From positions 224,828 to 288,827 of the forward strand of contig NZ_FNCN01000005.1 of NCBI RefSeq assembly GCF_900100605.1: 64,000 nucleotides of DNA, given 5' to 3'. Within the stretch, counting starts at the first letter, position 1. Each line of letters opens with the position of its first letter. Below the pieces are notes generated by a model that was not told where the DNA came from, made no database searches, and saw nothing but the letters and a program-made list of their open reading frames with translations. This document shows positions 52,730-61,890 of this stretch, piece after piece. The stretch is from Sinosporangium album. GTDB lineage: Bacteria; Actinomycetota; Actinomycetes; Streptosporangiales; Streptosporangiaceae. The translations under genes and the position numbers were made by a program.

Positions 52730-53586
52730 GCGTGAAGAGCGCCCCCGCCCCCGTGCCCCCCGCCCCCGTGCCCGCCGCCCCCGCGCCGGCGCGGGCCCGG
52801 TCCGGCGGCAGGTGGGCGGACCGGCTGCTTCGGATCTATGCCGTACTGCTGCTCGCCTGGTTGTTCGCCCCGATCGTCGTCATGATCGTGTTCGGCTTCA
52901 ACGACACCAAGAGCAAATCGAACGTCACCTGGCAGGGTTTCACCGTCAAGTGGTGGGGGCGGCTCGGCGACTACCCGGAGCTGATGACCGCCGTGTTCAA
53001 CTCGGTGACGATCGCCCTGCTCGCCACCGCGATCACGACCGTGCTCGGTACCGCGCTGGGGCTCGCGATCGGGCGCTACCGGTTCAGGGGCGCCGGGGCG
53101 ACCAACGTCGTCATATTCGCCGCCATCGCCTCGCCCGAGCTCGCGCTCGGCGCGTCACTGCTCTCCCTGTTCGTGAGCACGGGCGTGCAGACCGGGTACG
53201 CCACCGTCGTGATCGCCCACGTGCTGTTCGCCCTGTCCTTCGTCGCGATCACGGTGCGGGCCAGGGTCCTCGGCATGGACCCGTCGCTGGAGGAGGCGGC
53301 GCGCGACCTCGGGGCGTCCCCGTGGACCACGTTCCGGCTCGTCACCTTGCCTTCGATCGCCCCGGGTGTCGTCTCCGGAGCGCTGCTCGCGTTCGTCCTC
53401 TCCATCGACGACTTCGTCATCACCCAGTTCACCAGCGGGCCGTTGACGACGTTCCCGCTGTGGATCTACGGCGCGGTCAGGCAGGGAGTACCACCGCAGG
53501 TCAACATCCTCGGCACCTTGATCTTCGGTGTCGGCGTCGTGATCGCCATCACCCATTCGGTGCTGGCCAGGCGCCGTGTCCCCTGA
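52726..53586 (+). CDS. potC: Spermidine/putrescine ABC transporter permease PotC
   Basis: 286-residue permease. A Pro/Ala-rich N-terminus (about 35 residues) precedes the first TM helix (IYAVLLLAWLFAPIVVMIVF). EAA loop: EEAARDLGASPWTTFRLVTLP. ATG at 52726 overlaps the potB stop. Followed by a strong hairpin terminator, so the amine oxidase downstream probably has separate expression. Confidence 0.92.
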   Translation: MSVKSAPAPVPPAPVPAAPAPARARSGGRWADRLLRIYAVLLLAWLFAPIVVMIVFGFNDTKSKSNVTWQGFTVKWWGRLGDYPELMTAVFNSVTIALLATAITTVLGTALGLAIGRYRFRGAGATNVVIFAAIASPELALGASLLSLFVSTGVQTGYATVVIAHVLFALSFVAITVRARVLGMDPSLEEAARDLGASPWTTFRLVTLPSIAPGVVSGALLAFVLSIDDFVITQFTSGPLTTFPLWIYGAVRQGVPPQVNILGTLIFGVGVVIAITHSVLARRRVP

Positions 53587-53590
53587 ACCC

Positions 53591-53628
53591 GCCGACCCCG
53601 CGCACGTCACAGTGCGCGGGGCGTCGGC
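53591..53628 (+). terminator. Terminator after potC
   Basis: Hairpin with arms beginning GCCGAC and ending GTCGGC and inner CCGCGCA/TGCGCGG, just after the potC stop. Confidence 0.8.
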
Positions 53629-53813
53629 ATATCCGAAGCGGCAGACTCGACAGCGAGACCTCAACGACAGCGAAAGACCTCAACAGTGGAACCGACAGTG
53701 AACAGGGAGGCGAGATCGGATTCAGGCGGGGGGAACCCGTGCGCGGCCTGAGTGAGGCCGCGCGATAGCGAAGAAACAGATACCTCTCAGAACCAAGTTG
53801 GGAAGTGGGATTT

Positions 53814-55208
53814 GTGGATCCGCTGAAGGCGCTGGCTGACGCGGAGCGCAAGCCGTACTGGCTGGACAACCCGGCCGGTCCCGAGCCGCTGCGGCGGCTC
53901 TTCGACACTACGAGCGCCGACCTGGTCGTCGTCGGCGGAGGCTTCTCGGGGCTGTGGACGGCCCTGATGGCCAAGGAACGCGACCCGTCCCTCGACGTGG
54001 TCCTCCTGGAGGGACGCAGAATCGGCTGGGCCGCCTCCGGGCGCAACGGCGGATTCTGCACGGCGACCCTCACACACGGACTGGCCAACGGCCTCGACCG
54101 GTGGCCCGAGGAGATTGCGACGCTCGAACGGCTCGGGCGCGAGAACCTCGACGAGATCGAAACGACCCTTCAACGCTACGGCGTCGAGTGCGGGTTCGAA
54201 CGCACCGGCGAGCTGCACGTCGCCACCGAGCAGTGGCAGCTCGACGCCCTGACCGAACATGTGGACATCGCCCGCGAACTGGGGCAGGACCTCGTGGTCC
54301 TCGACGGGCCGCAGGTGCGGGCCGAGGTCGACTCGCCGACCTACGTGGGCGGCCAGTGGGACCGCGGCGGATGCGCGATGCTCGACCCCGCCAGACTCGC
54401 CTGGGGGTTGCGCGAGGTGTGCCTGTCGCTCGGCGTGCGGATCTACGAGCACACACCGGTGCGTTCGCTGCGCGACGACGGGGTGGTCATCGAGCTGCGC
54501 ACCCCGCACGGGGCCGTGCGGGCCGCCAAAGTGGCGCTGGGCACGGGCGTGTTCCCGCCCTTGCTGCGCAGACTCAGGCACTTCGTGGTGCCGGTCTACG
54601 ACTACGCCCTGATGACCGAGCCCCTGACGGCCGCCCGGCTCGCCCGGGTGGGCTGGCGCAACCGGCAGGGCATAGGCGACTCGGCCCACCAGTTCCATTA
54701 CTACCGGCTCACCGAGGATAACCGCATACTCTGGGGCGGATATGACGCCGTTTATTACAACGGCGGTGCTATTCGTCGGGAATACGACCAGCGTGATGAG
54801 ACCTTCACCACCCTGTCCGAGCACTTCTTCAGCACATTTCCCCAGCTCGATGACATCCGCTTCACCCACAGGTGGGGTGGCGTCATCGACACCTGCAGCA
54901 GGTTCAGTGCTTTTTACGGCACAGCCCACGAGGGCAGACTCGCCTACGCGGTCGGCTACACCGGCATGGGCGTCGGACCGACGCGTTTCGGAGCCAACGT
55001 CATGCTCGACCTGCTCTCCGGCGAGCCCACCGAACGCACCGCCCTCCAGATGGTGAGGGGGAAACCCATTCCCTTCCCACCGGAACCCGTCAGATCCGGG
55101 GTCATCCAGTTCACCCGCTGGTCGATCGCCCAGGCCGACGCCCACAGCGGCCGTCGCAACCTGTGGCTGCGCACCCTCGACCGGCTGGGGCTCGGGTTCG
55201 ACTCCTAG
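53814..55208 (+). CDS. FAD-dependent amine oxidoreductase (PuuB/DadA-like)
   Basis: 464 residues from GTG 53814 (467 from the alternative GTG at 53805). The FAD-binding motif is LVVVGGGFSGLWTALMAKE (dinucleotide fold near residues 35-55), with an ARKNGGF-type segment seen as ASGRNGGFCT. The C-terminal region has HRWGGVIDTCSRFSAFYG and GYTGMGVGPTRFGANVMLDL, matching the DAO/PuuB family. Next to PotADBC and an aminobutyraldehyde dehydrogenase it may oxidise putrescine or gamma-glutamylputrescine. GTG 53814 is favoured because a purine-rich GGAAGTGGGA precedes it. No gamma-glutamylputrescine synthetase gene is in the window. Confidence 0.85.
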   Translation: MDPLKALADAERKPYWLDNPAGPEPLRRLFDTTSADLVVVGGGFSGLWTALMAKERDPSLDVVLLEGRRIGWAASGRNGGFCTATLTHGLANGLDRWPEEIATLERLGRENLDEIETTLQRYGVECGFERTGELHVATEQWQLDALTEHVDIARELGQDLVVLDGPQVRAEVDSPTYVGGQWDRGGCAMLDPARLAWGLREVCLSLGVRIYEHTPVRSLRDDGVVIELRTPHGAVRAAKVALGTGVFPPLLRRLRHFVVPVYDYALMTEPLTAARLARVGWRNRQGIGDSAHQFHYYRLTEDNRILWGGYDAVYYNGGAIRREYDQRDETFTTLSEHFFSTFPQLDDIRFTHRWGGVIDTCSRFSAFYGTAHEGRLAYAVGYTGMGVGPTRFGANVMLDLLSGEPTERTALQMVRGKPIPFPPEPVRSGVIQFTRWSIAQADAHSGRRNLWLRTLDRLGLGFDS

Positions 55209-55218
55209 TGCGGTTCAC

Positions 55219-55257
55219 CGTACGGCGTGCGCCCCGAACCGGGGCACACGCCGTACG
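55219..55257 (+). terminator. Terminator after the amine oxidase gene
   Basis: Perfect inverted repeat CGTACGGCGTG/CACGCCGTACG with an inner CCCC/GGGG pair, starting 11 bases after the stop codon. The left arm contains the octamer CCGTACGG with its flanking base. Confidence 0.85.
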
Positions 55258-55377
55258 CGTGGGATTCTCTACGACGTAACACCACGCGTAATACCAAAGG
55301 ATTACACGCTCTCAATAGAAGGGTGTAGGCGGATTTAAGCCGAGTAGCTGAGTTGTGTTCTTTTCGGCTGCGGGATC

Positions 55378-56526
55378 GTGGAATACGTGACCACGACCAC
55401 GCGCATCCACGCGCTCGACATTCTCCGGGGTGTCGCCATTCTGGGGACCCTCGGCACGAACATCTGGATCTTCACGTCGGTGACGGGACCGGCCGGCGCC
55501 CCCGGCGCCGCGGAGTCGGTGCTCGCCTTCCTGTCCAACGGCAAGTTCCTCGGCATGCTCACCCTGATGTTCGGCATCGGACTCGAACTGCAGTACCGCT
55601 CGGCCCTGCGCAAAGGGATGCGCTGGCCCGGCTGGTACCTCTTCCGGGCGCTGCTCCTGCTGGTGGAGGGGCTCCTGCACTACGTTCTGATCTTCGAGTT
55701 CGACGTGCTCATGGGCTACGCGGTGACGTCGATGATCGTGGCCTACCTGATCGGGCGGAGCGACCGGGCCGTGCGGACCTGGATCGCCGTCATGGGCGCC
55801 TCGCACGTCCTGCTGATCGGGGGCGTCACAGCCCTGCTGTTCGCTTACGGCGGCGACGCCCCCGGCATCCTCGACACGGGCGCCATCCCGGGCACCTGGT
55901 TCGACCAGGTCATGACCCGGATCAAAGAGCCGCTCCTCTACCGGGTGGAAGCCGTCTTCATCATCCCCATGGGGATCGCCATGTTCCTCACCGGTTCCCG
56001 GCTCTACCGCGCCGGCCTGCTGGAGAACTCCGAACGCGGCGCCAGGCTGCGCACCCGCCTCATGGCCGCCGGCCTCGGCGCCGGCATCCCCCTCAACCTC
56101 ATCGCGTCCTTCGCCGACCCGAAGCTCGCCCTGGTCGACCGCTACCTCGCCGCGCCCCTGGTCGCCGCCGGACTGCTCGGCCTGGTCACCGCGCTCGTCC
56201 ACCGCCTCGGCGAGCGACCCGGCCCCCTCCGCGCCGGCCTGACCAATGTCGGCCGCACCGCCCTCTCGTCCTACATGCTGCAGAACCTCATCGCCGGAGT
56301 GCTGTGCTACGACTGGGGCCTCGGGCTCGCCCAGGCCCTCGCCGACGCGCGCCCATGGTGGGTCGTCGGCGCGTGGGCGGGCATCTGCGCGCTTCTCATG
56401 GTGCTCAGCACCCTGTGGCTGCGGCGCTTCGCCCGGGGCCCGATGGAGGCCGCCTGGCAGTGGGCCTACATGAAGCCCCGGGCGCGGCGCGCCCCCGGCG
56501 GAGACCGGGAGAAGGTCTCCGTCTGA
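55378..56526 (+). CDS. DUF418 family membrane protein
   Basis: 382-residue polytopic membrane protein. The family start HALDILRGVAILGTLGTNIW and the C-terminal GRTALSSYMLQNLIAGVL support DUF418, common in actinobacteria and Bacillus. Some eight to nine TM segments are visible. Function unknown; members are acyltransferase-3-like in outline. GTG at 55378. The upstream 170 bases include the preceding terminator and a locally AT-rich stretch. Confidence 0.86.
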   Translation: MEYVTTTTRIHALDILRGVAILGTLGTNIWIFTSVTGPAGAPGAAESVLAFLSNGKFLGMLTLMFGIGLELQYRSALRKGMRWPGWYLFRALLLLVEGLLHYVLIFEFDVLMGYAVTSMIVAYLIGRSDRAVRTWIAVMGASHVLLIGGVTALLFAYGGDAPGILDTGAIPGTWFDQVMTRIKEPLLYRVEAVFIIPMGIAMFLTGSRLYRAGLLENSERGARLRTRLMAAGLGAGIPLNLIASFADPKLALVDRYLAAPLVAAGLLGLVTALVHRLGERPGPLRAGLTNVGRTALSSYMLQNLIAGVLCYDWGLGLAQALADARPWWVVGAWAGICALLMVLSTLWLRRFARGPMEAAWQWAYMKPRARRAPGGDREKVSV

Positions 56527-56544
56527 CCCCGCCCCTCAGGACGC

Positions 56545-57039
56545 TCAGCCCGTGACCTCGCGCAGGCGGCCGGTCTTCACGTCGTAGACGAAGCCCCGGA
56601 CCGACTGCTTGTGCGGGATGAACGGGTCCGAGGTGATCCGCCCCACCGACTGCCGTACATCCTCGTCGAGGTCCGTGAACGCCTCGGCCGACCAGTCGGG
56701 CTTTATACCGACCTCGTTGTGGATCGTCTGCTTGAAGCCGTCGTCGGTGAAGGTGAGCATGCCGCAGTCGGTGTGGTGGATCAGAATGATCTCGCGGGTG
56801 CCGAGAAGCCGCTGGCTGATGGCCAGGCTCCGGCGCTCGTCGGCGGTCACCACGCCACCCGCGTTGCGGATCACGTGGGCGTCCCCCTCAGCCAGCCCAA
56901 ACAGGCCGTAGACGTTGAGACGGGCGTCCATGCACGCCACGACGGCGACGCCTTTCGCGGGCGGTAGAGGAAGCTCTCCCCTGTCGAAATCGGCGGCATA
57001 GCGCTCGGCGTTGGTGAGAAGCTCGTCGGTGACGCTCAT
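56545..57039 (-). CDS. Beta-class carbonic anhydrase
   Basis: 164 residues. Zinc ligands and proton-relay residues follow the beta-class pattern: Cys36, Asp38 and Arg40 in ACMDARL, His88/89 and Cys92 in IHHTDCGM. It reversibly hydrates CO2. The frame opens at 57072, but ATG at 57039 (GGAG eight bases upstream) fits the family. An 11-base string shared with the SBP56 gene upstream lies at 57100-57110. Confidence 0.93.
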   Translation of the reverse strand: MSVTDELLTNAERYAADFDRGELPLPPAKGVAVVACMDARLNVYGLFGLAEGDAHVIRNAGGVVTADERRSLAISQRLLGTREIILIHHTDCGMLTFTDDGFKQTIHNEVGIKPDWSAEAFTDLDEDVRQSVGRITSDPFIPHKQSVRGFVYDVKTGRLREVTG

Positions 57040-57283
57040 GTGGGTGCTCCGTTCCCTGTTCCGTGCCCCCACGCTTTCCCGGTATTGCCGACATGGTCAA
57101 TAGGAAATGCCGCCTGGGGCTCCGGCTATCTCTCCCCGGCCCGCCTCACGGCCTTCTCGCGGGCGGGAGCGTGCGTCGAGACCTTGGACGACCAGAAGTC
57201 GGTGGAGTGGTCCAACCGGGGCGGTCGCCGTACGGCCTGCAGTCAGCTTTGCATCTGCCGAGCGGGTTGTTGCACTGGCGCGG

Positions 57284-58051
57284 TCAGAGATGGAGGTCAC
57301 CGGACCAGATGGTGACGGCGTGGCCGGCCAGGTCGACGCGGTCGCCGCGGAGGGTGGTGCGCACGGTGCCGCCGCGTTTGGAGACCTGGGCGCCGACGAG
57401 GGAGTCGCGGCCGAGCTTCGCGGTCCAGTACGGCGAGAGCACGCAGTGCGCCGACCCGGTCACGGGGTCTTCGGCGACGCCGGCGCGCGGAGCGAAGAAG
57501 CGGGACACGAAGTCGGCGCCGTCGCGCGTGGCCCGCGCGGTGACGATGACGCCCCGGGCGTCGATGTCGGCCAGCCGGTCGATGTCGGGGGAGAGGGCGA
57601 GGACGGTCTCCTCGGAGTCGACCTCGACGAGCATGTCGAACTGGCTCCGGCCGACCCAGAGGGGTTCCACGCGCAGGGCGTCGAGCAGTCCGGGAGGCGG
57701 TGCGGCCTGCGTGGCGGGTTTGGCGGGGAAGTCCATGCCGATGAGGCCGCCGGAGGTCCGCTCGGTGGCGAGGGTGCCGCTCTTGGTGGTGAATTCGAGC
57801 CGCCCGGTCGCCCCCTGGGAGTAGAGCACGTGGGCGGTGGCCAGGGTCGCGTGGCCGCACAGGGCGACCTCGACCGCGGGGGTGAACCAGCGCAGGGTGT
57901 CGCCGAGCAGGAACGCGGTCTCCGAGAGGTTCATCTCGGCGGCGAGGTCCTGCATCCAGGCGTCGGGCATCGGCCCGGTGAGCAGGCACACCGCAGCCGG
58001 ATTGCCGCGGAACGGGCGGTCGGTGAAGGCGTCGACGGTGAAGAGGCGCAT
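57284..58051 (-). CDS. PhzF family epimerase/isomerase
   Basis: 255-residue protein of the diaminopimelate-epimerase-like PhzF family. The N-terminal sequence is FTVDAFTDRPFRGNPAAVCL. The active-site Glu44 is in MNLSETAFL, and EDPVTGSAHCVLSPYW is typical of the second half. PhzF enzymes isomerise small acids; without other phenazine genes the role is unknown. ATG at 58051. Confidence 0.92.
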   Translation of the reverse strand: MRLFTVDAFTDRPFRGNPAAVCLLTGPMPDAWMQDLAAEMNLSETAFLLGDTLRWFTPAVEVALCGHATLATAHVLYSQGATGRLEFTTKSGTLATERTSGGLIGMDFPAKPATQAAPPPGLLDALRVEPLWVGRSQFDMLVEVDSEETVLALSPDIDRLADIDARGVIVTARATRDGADFVSRFFAPRAGVAEDPVTGSAHCVLSPYWTAKLGRDSLVGAQVSKRGGTVRTTLRGDRVDLAGHAVTIWSGDLHL

Positions 58052-58075
58052 AGCGCCGATCTTAAGAGCCGGGAC

Positions 58076-58600
58076 TCAGGGGGAGTAGAGCACGCCTCCT
58101 CGGCCCTGGTCATTCCCCGGGGCGCCGTTCGCCGCCGTCTGCGGGGGCCGCAGCCGGAGTACGGCAAGGGCCATCAACGGCACCAGCACGATCTCCACCG
58201 CGATCAGCACGTGTTCCACCGAGGTCAGGAGCGGGGCGCCGAAGACCACGTCCGAGAGCACCGAACCGGGGCGGAGCACCAGCATGGCGATGAGGAGGAG
58301 GGCGGCCGTCCCCCCGGCTGCCTGGAGCATCCGCCACAGCATCTGCGGCGGACGATTCCTGGCCAGCATCCACGCGGCGCACGGCAGCCCGGTGAACACC
58401 ACCGCCAAGGCCCAGGTGCGGACCTCCGAGGCATCACCGACGGGGAAGATCACGGTGAGGAGCAGCCCGAGGGCGACGGCGATGAGCATCACCCGGCTGG
58501 CGGCCCCCCGCACCGGATCGACCAGCGAGAGGCGGAAGGCCAGGCCGAGGCAGCCACCGGCCAGAATCAGGGTGCCGAGGATGTAGGCCGCCTCGTTCAC
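58076..58600 (-). CDS. Multi-TM membrane protein, possibly DUF998-like
   Basis: 174 residues with about five TM helices (YILGTLILAGGCLGLAF, VMLIAVALGLLLTVIF and others) and a hydrophilic C-terminus. The layout and the segment LTVIFPVGDASEVRTWALA recall DUF998. GTG at 58600 is preceded by AGGAGGT and overlaps the stop of the upstream glycosyltransferase (GTGA), so the two are translationally coupled. Function unknown. Confidence 0.75.
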   Translation of the reverse strand: MNEAAYILGTLILAGGCLGLAFRLSLVDPVRGAASRVMLIAVALGLLLTVIFPVGDASEVRTWALAVVFTGLPCAAWMLARNRPPQMLWRMLQAAGGTAALLLIAMLVLRPGSVLSDVVFGAPLLTSVEHVLIAVEIVLVPLMALAVLRLRPPQTAANGAPGNDQGRGGVLYSP

Positions 58601-59778
58601 CGATCCACCTCCTCGTAGATCTCCTCGAAACGCAGCAGGGACAGCTGGTCGCCGCGGGTCGCGGCCATGTCGCGGCTGCGCGCCCCCATCGCCGCGAGCG
58701 ACGCCGGGTCGCCGAGGAGCTCGGCGATGTGGCGGCCGAGGGCTCTGGTCTCGCCCGGTCGGTACAGGTGGCCGTTCTGAGCGTCGGCGACCAGGTGGGA
58801 AAGTCCCGGAGTATCCGCGGCGACCACCGGCAGACCCGACGCCATCGCCTCCAAGGTCGCGAGATGCCGCAGACCCGAGGACCGCGGCATCGCGAACACA
58901 TTGGCAGCCGCATAGACGTACGGCATCGACCGGTCGGGGACGAACCCCAGGAAACGTACCCGGTCCTCCACGCCGAGGCGCTCGGCGAGCCGCTCCAGAG
59001 CGCCCCGCGGACGTCCGGACCCGACGATCGCGAGCTGGGCATCGGTCACCTTCAACACGTGCGGTAACGCCCTGATCAGCTCGTCCACCCGCTTGTCGTC
59101 GCGTAGCCGCCCGACGAACAGCACCGTGTCCCGGTCGGGCAGGCCGAACCGGTTCCTGGCCCACGCCTGGGGCTCCACCTGCGGACGGAACCTCGCCAGG
59201 TCCACCCCTGAGGAGACGGCCTCGACCCGAGGGCCGAAGATCCGCTCCGACGGGAGGTCCCGCGGGTCCGCGACGGGCGCCGTCACCAGGTCGGCCCGCT
59301 CGAAAACGCGGGTGAGGTCGCGCCACGCCCACGCCCGTAGACGCGCGCGCACGGCGCGGGGCAGCGGAGCGGAACGCAGCAGTTCGTCCGGGGCGACGTG
59401 ACCGGTCACGACCACCGGCACGCCCCTCCTGCGGGCGGCCGAGATCGCGGCCCGCCCCACGACGAGATGGCTGTGGACGTGGACCACGTCCGGGGCGAGC
59501 CCCGCCACGAGGCGGTCCAGCCGTACCGGCAGGGCGACCCGCGTCCCCGGGCTCACCAGGACGGGCGCCGACCTCAGGCGGTAGACCACCACCCCGTCGA
59601 GCATCTCCACACGGCCGGGACCGTCGGCCGACTGGCACACCACGTGGACTTCGTTACCCCTGGCCGCCAGGCCGGCGGCGAGCCTGTGAGCGTAGTGCGC
59701 GACGCCGTTCACGTCGGGCGGATAGGTGTCGGCCGCGATGAGGACGCGGCGGCGCCGTACCGGTGTGGCAGAGGTCAT
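58597..59778 (-). CDS. GT4-family glycosyltransferase
   Basis: 393 residues. The acceptor domain begins RRVLIAADTYPPDVNGVAHY and the donor domain is VLFVGRLRDDKRVDELIRAL, with GSGRPRGALERLAERLG. The EX7E-type region is seen in PRSSGLRHLATLEAMASGLP. It probably makes a glycolipid or cell-envelope glycan, as many adjacent membrane proteins do. ATG at 59778 has AGGGA upstream. An in-frame GTG at 60066 overlaps the DedA stop and would add 96 residues of poor quality. Confidence 0.85.
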   Translation of the reverse strand: MTSATPVRRRRVLIAADTYPPDVNGVAHYAHRLAAGLAARGNEVHVVCQSADGPGRVEMLDGVVVYRLRSAPVLVSPGTRVALPVRLDRLVAGLAPDVVHVHSHLVVGRAAISAARRRGVPVVVTGHVAPDELLRSAPLPRAVRARLRAWAWRDLTRVFERADLVTAPVADPRDLPSERIFGPRVEAVSSGVDLARFRPQVEPQAWARNRFGLPDRDTVLFVGRLRDDKRVDELIRALPHVLKVTDAQLAIVGSGRPRGALERLAERLGVEDRVRFLGFVPDRSMPYVYAAANVFAMPRSSGLRHLATLEAMASGLPVVAADTPGLSHLVADAQNGHLYRPGETRALGRHIAELLGDPASLAAMGARSRDMAATRGDQLSLLRFEEIYEEVDR

Positions 59779-60062
59779 GTGTGATCCCTGCTGGGGGACC
59801 GCCTGTCTGAAATCGGGCGCGGCGGTCACGGAGTTGCGAGGGGCGGGGCCGGCCGGCCCGGGGTCGGAGGTGTCGAGGTCCTCGGCCGCGGCGGGCTCGG
59901 AGGGCGGCGCGTCGGCCGTACTCGCGGCGCGGCGCGTCATCATCGCGTTGCGGATAGTCGCGGGAGCGTCGGCGAAGGGCATGACCATGCGGTGCTCCGT
60001 TGCTCTGCGGGCGATCACATCGTCAGCGTCTCGCCGCGCGACCGGATGGACCAGAGGGGTTT

Positions 60063-60713
60063 TCACTTCGATCCAGAGGAGTTCACGAGCACGGGGGTCT
60101 CGGCTGGTACGGCGGAAGCCTTGGCCCGCTTCTTCCGGACGTAACGCACGATCTCGGTCACGGCGGCGACGGTGACGGCGATACCCAGTCCGAGCAGCAG
60201 CCCCTTGATCGGATCATGCTCAAACGCCATTCCGCCGAAATACCCGATCAGACCGGAGTAGACACCCCAGCTTATGGTCGCAAGCGCGTCAAACATCGCG
60301 AACCTGCGCCGAGGGTAGCCGCAGGCGCCCATGGTCAGCGTGGTGGCGGTGCGGCCTCCGGGGATGTAGCGCGCGATGACCAGAACCATCCCGCCCCGCT
60401 CGGCCAGGGCGTCCTCGGCCCAGTCGAAGGCCTTGGCCGTCTTGCCCTTGGCCCTTGCCCGCAGGCGCTTCCCGGACGTGCGGCCGAGGAAGTAGGAGAA
60501 GTGGTCGCCCGCGAACGCGCCGAGGGCCGCGACCGCGATCACCAACGCGAGGTTGGTCTCGCCGGTCGCCGCGAACACGCCCGCTGTGATGACCGCGGTC
60601 TCACCTGGGACGACGGGGAAGAACCCGTCGATGAAGGCGACGGCGAACAGCGCCACATAGATCCATGGCGAACTCATGACCTCTCGAAGGAGGCCGATGA
60701 TGGCATCGGACAT
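60063..60713 (-). CDS. DedA family membrane protein
   Basis: 216-residue DedA/SNARE-associated protein with re-entrant hairpins. The signature is FPVVPGETAVITAGVFA, GAFAGDHFSYFLGRTSGKRL, and RYIPGGRTATTLTMGACGY. DedA proteins are lipid flippase-like and affect membrane homeostasis. ATG at 60713 (MSDAIIGLL) is favoured over the frame start at 60782. The stop overlaps the in-frame GTG at 60066. Confidence 0.9.
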   Translation of the reverse strand: MSDAIIGLLREVMSSPWIYVALFAVAFIDGFFPVVPGETAVITAGVFAATGETNLALVIAVAALGAFAGDHFSYFLGRTSGKRLRARAKGKTAKAFDWAEDALAERGGMVLVIARYIPGGRTATTLTMGACGYPRRRFAMFDALATISWGVYSGLIGYFGGMAFEHDPIKGLLLGLGIAVTVAAVTEIVRYVRKKRAKASAVPAETPVLVNSSGSK

Positions 60714-61099
60714 GGTCGCAGGACTCCGGTCGTCGAGGCTGGAAATGGTCGGGTACGCGCCATCAAGGCTGGATGCCCCCATAGCCTGCCGACTCGTATC
60801 GAGTCAGATCATCGGGGTACCCCCTGGAATCGACCCCGGGTGTCCCCCGAGTAGATTCCGGGTGATCCCCCCGTGCCCCTCGCTATCAAGGTATTGGCTG
60901 CCGATGATCCGATACATCGCACCAATGGCCGATTTGCTCCCCGACCTTAGGCAGAGAGACATCCCCTACCAAGGGTGGAGGTAGAGGGAAAGCCGCAGGT
61001 TGTGGCATCGCTGAGAACGCTCGCCCGGCTGAGGCCGCGCGTGCGTGTGGCCTTGTTCTTTCGGCCGTATCGCCCGGCCGAGCCCAGTCGGGAAATCCC
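60714..61099. other. Intergenic region upstream of dedA
   Basis: 386 bases. It holds the dedA upstream region and several ATCCGGGTGATCC-like imperfect duplications at 60830-60880. No gene was recognised. Confidence 0.5.
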
Positions 61100-61750
61100 T
61101 TAGGTGGGGAGTTCGGCCGCTCGCGAGGAGTCGGCGTGCAGGCGGTGGAGTACGCGCCGGAAGGCCCAGATCGAGAAGGCTATCGCCATGCCGCTGATCA
61201 CGGCGACGGCCGATGTGCGGACCACGAGATAGAAGGCCGTCGACTCCTGTACGAGGATCCAGATGCTGACTGCGGAGTTGAGCAGGAGCACGAACGCCCA
61301 CAGGAGTGTGATCCGCGCGAAGAACCTGCGCATGCGCTCATTCTTCAGCACCGCGGAGGGCAAGTGGATGTAGTCGAGCGTCAGTTTCTCGACGAAGGGA
61401 CGGCGCAGCCGTACGGAGGCCAGGAAGACGAAGCTGATGCACACGGTGCCGAGTTCGGAGGGGAGGAAGAACCCCACTCCGCTTCCTGTCCACAACCCGA
61501 GAGCCGCCCTGGCGGTGATCGCCAGGGCGGCCAGAAGCATGGTGTACGGCACCGGCCGCCGCCGGATCCACCGGTAGATGACCCCTCCGTAGACCCAGGT
61601 GACCGCGGCGGCGAGCGCTCCGGTCTCGCCGAGAACCATGAGCGCCGTGTAGAAGACCGCCAAAGGGGCCACCACCGCCTCCAGAATGCGGGGCGCCGCG
61701 GTCTTCGCTAGCACCGTGAGCCTGGGCAGGGTGACAGGGGGCTGGGACAT
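61100..61750 (-). CDS. VC0807-like polytopic membrane protein
   Basis: 216 residues with about six TM helices (VVAPLAVFYTALMVLGETGALAAAV at the start). The phrases YRWIRRRPVPYTMLLAAL and SVRLRRPFVEKL are reminiscent of the VC0807/intracellular-septation-like family. Function unknown. ATG at 61750. Confidence 0.7.
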   Translation of the reverse strand: MSQPPVTLPRLTVLAKTAAPRILEAVVAPLAVFYTALMVLGETGALAAAVTWVYGGVIYRWIRRRPVPYTMLLAALAITARAALGLWTGSGVGFFLPSELGTVCISFVFLASVRLRRPFVEKLTLDYIHLPSAVLKNERMRRFFARITLLWAFVLLLNSAVSIWILVQESTAFYLVVRTSAVAVISGMAIAFSIWAFRRVLHRLHADSSRAAELPT

Positions 61751-61890
61751 GGCTCTCCGTTGAGGGGGCGGCCGGGAGGGCGGCCCCGGGGGGACGCCTC
61801 GCTAACCGTACCCGACCCCGATGCACAACCGTGACATAACGGCTCGATGATCTACCTGCACATATCCAGCACTTGGCGTTCCTTTCGTTA

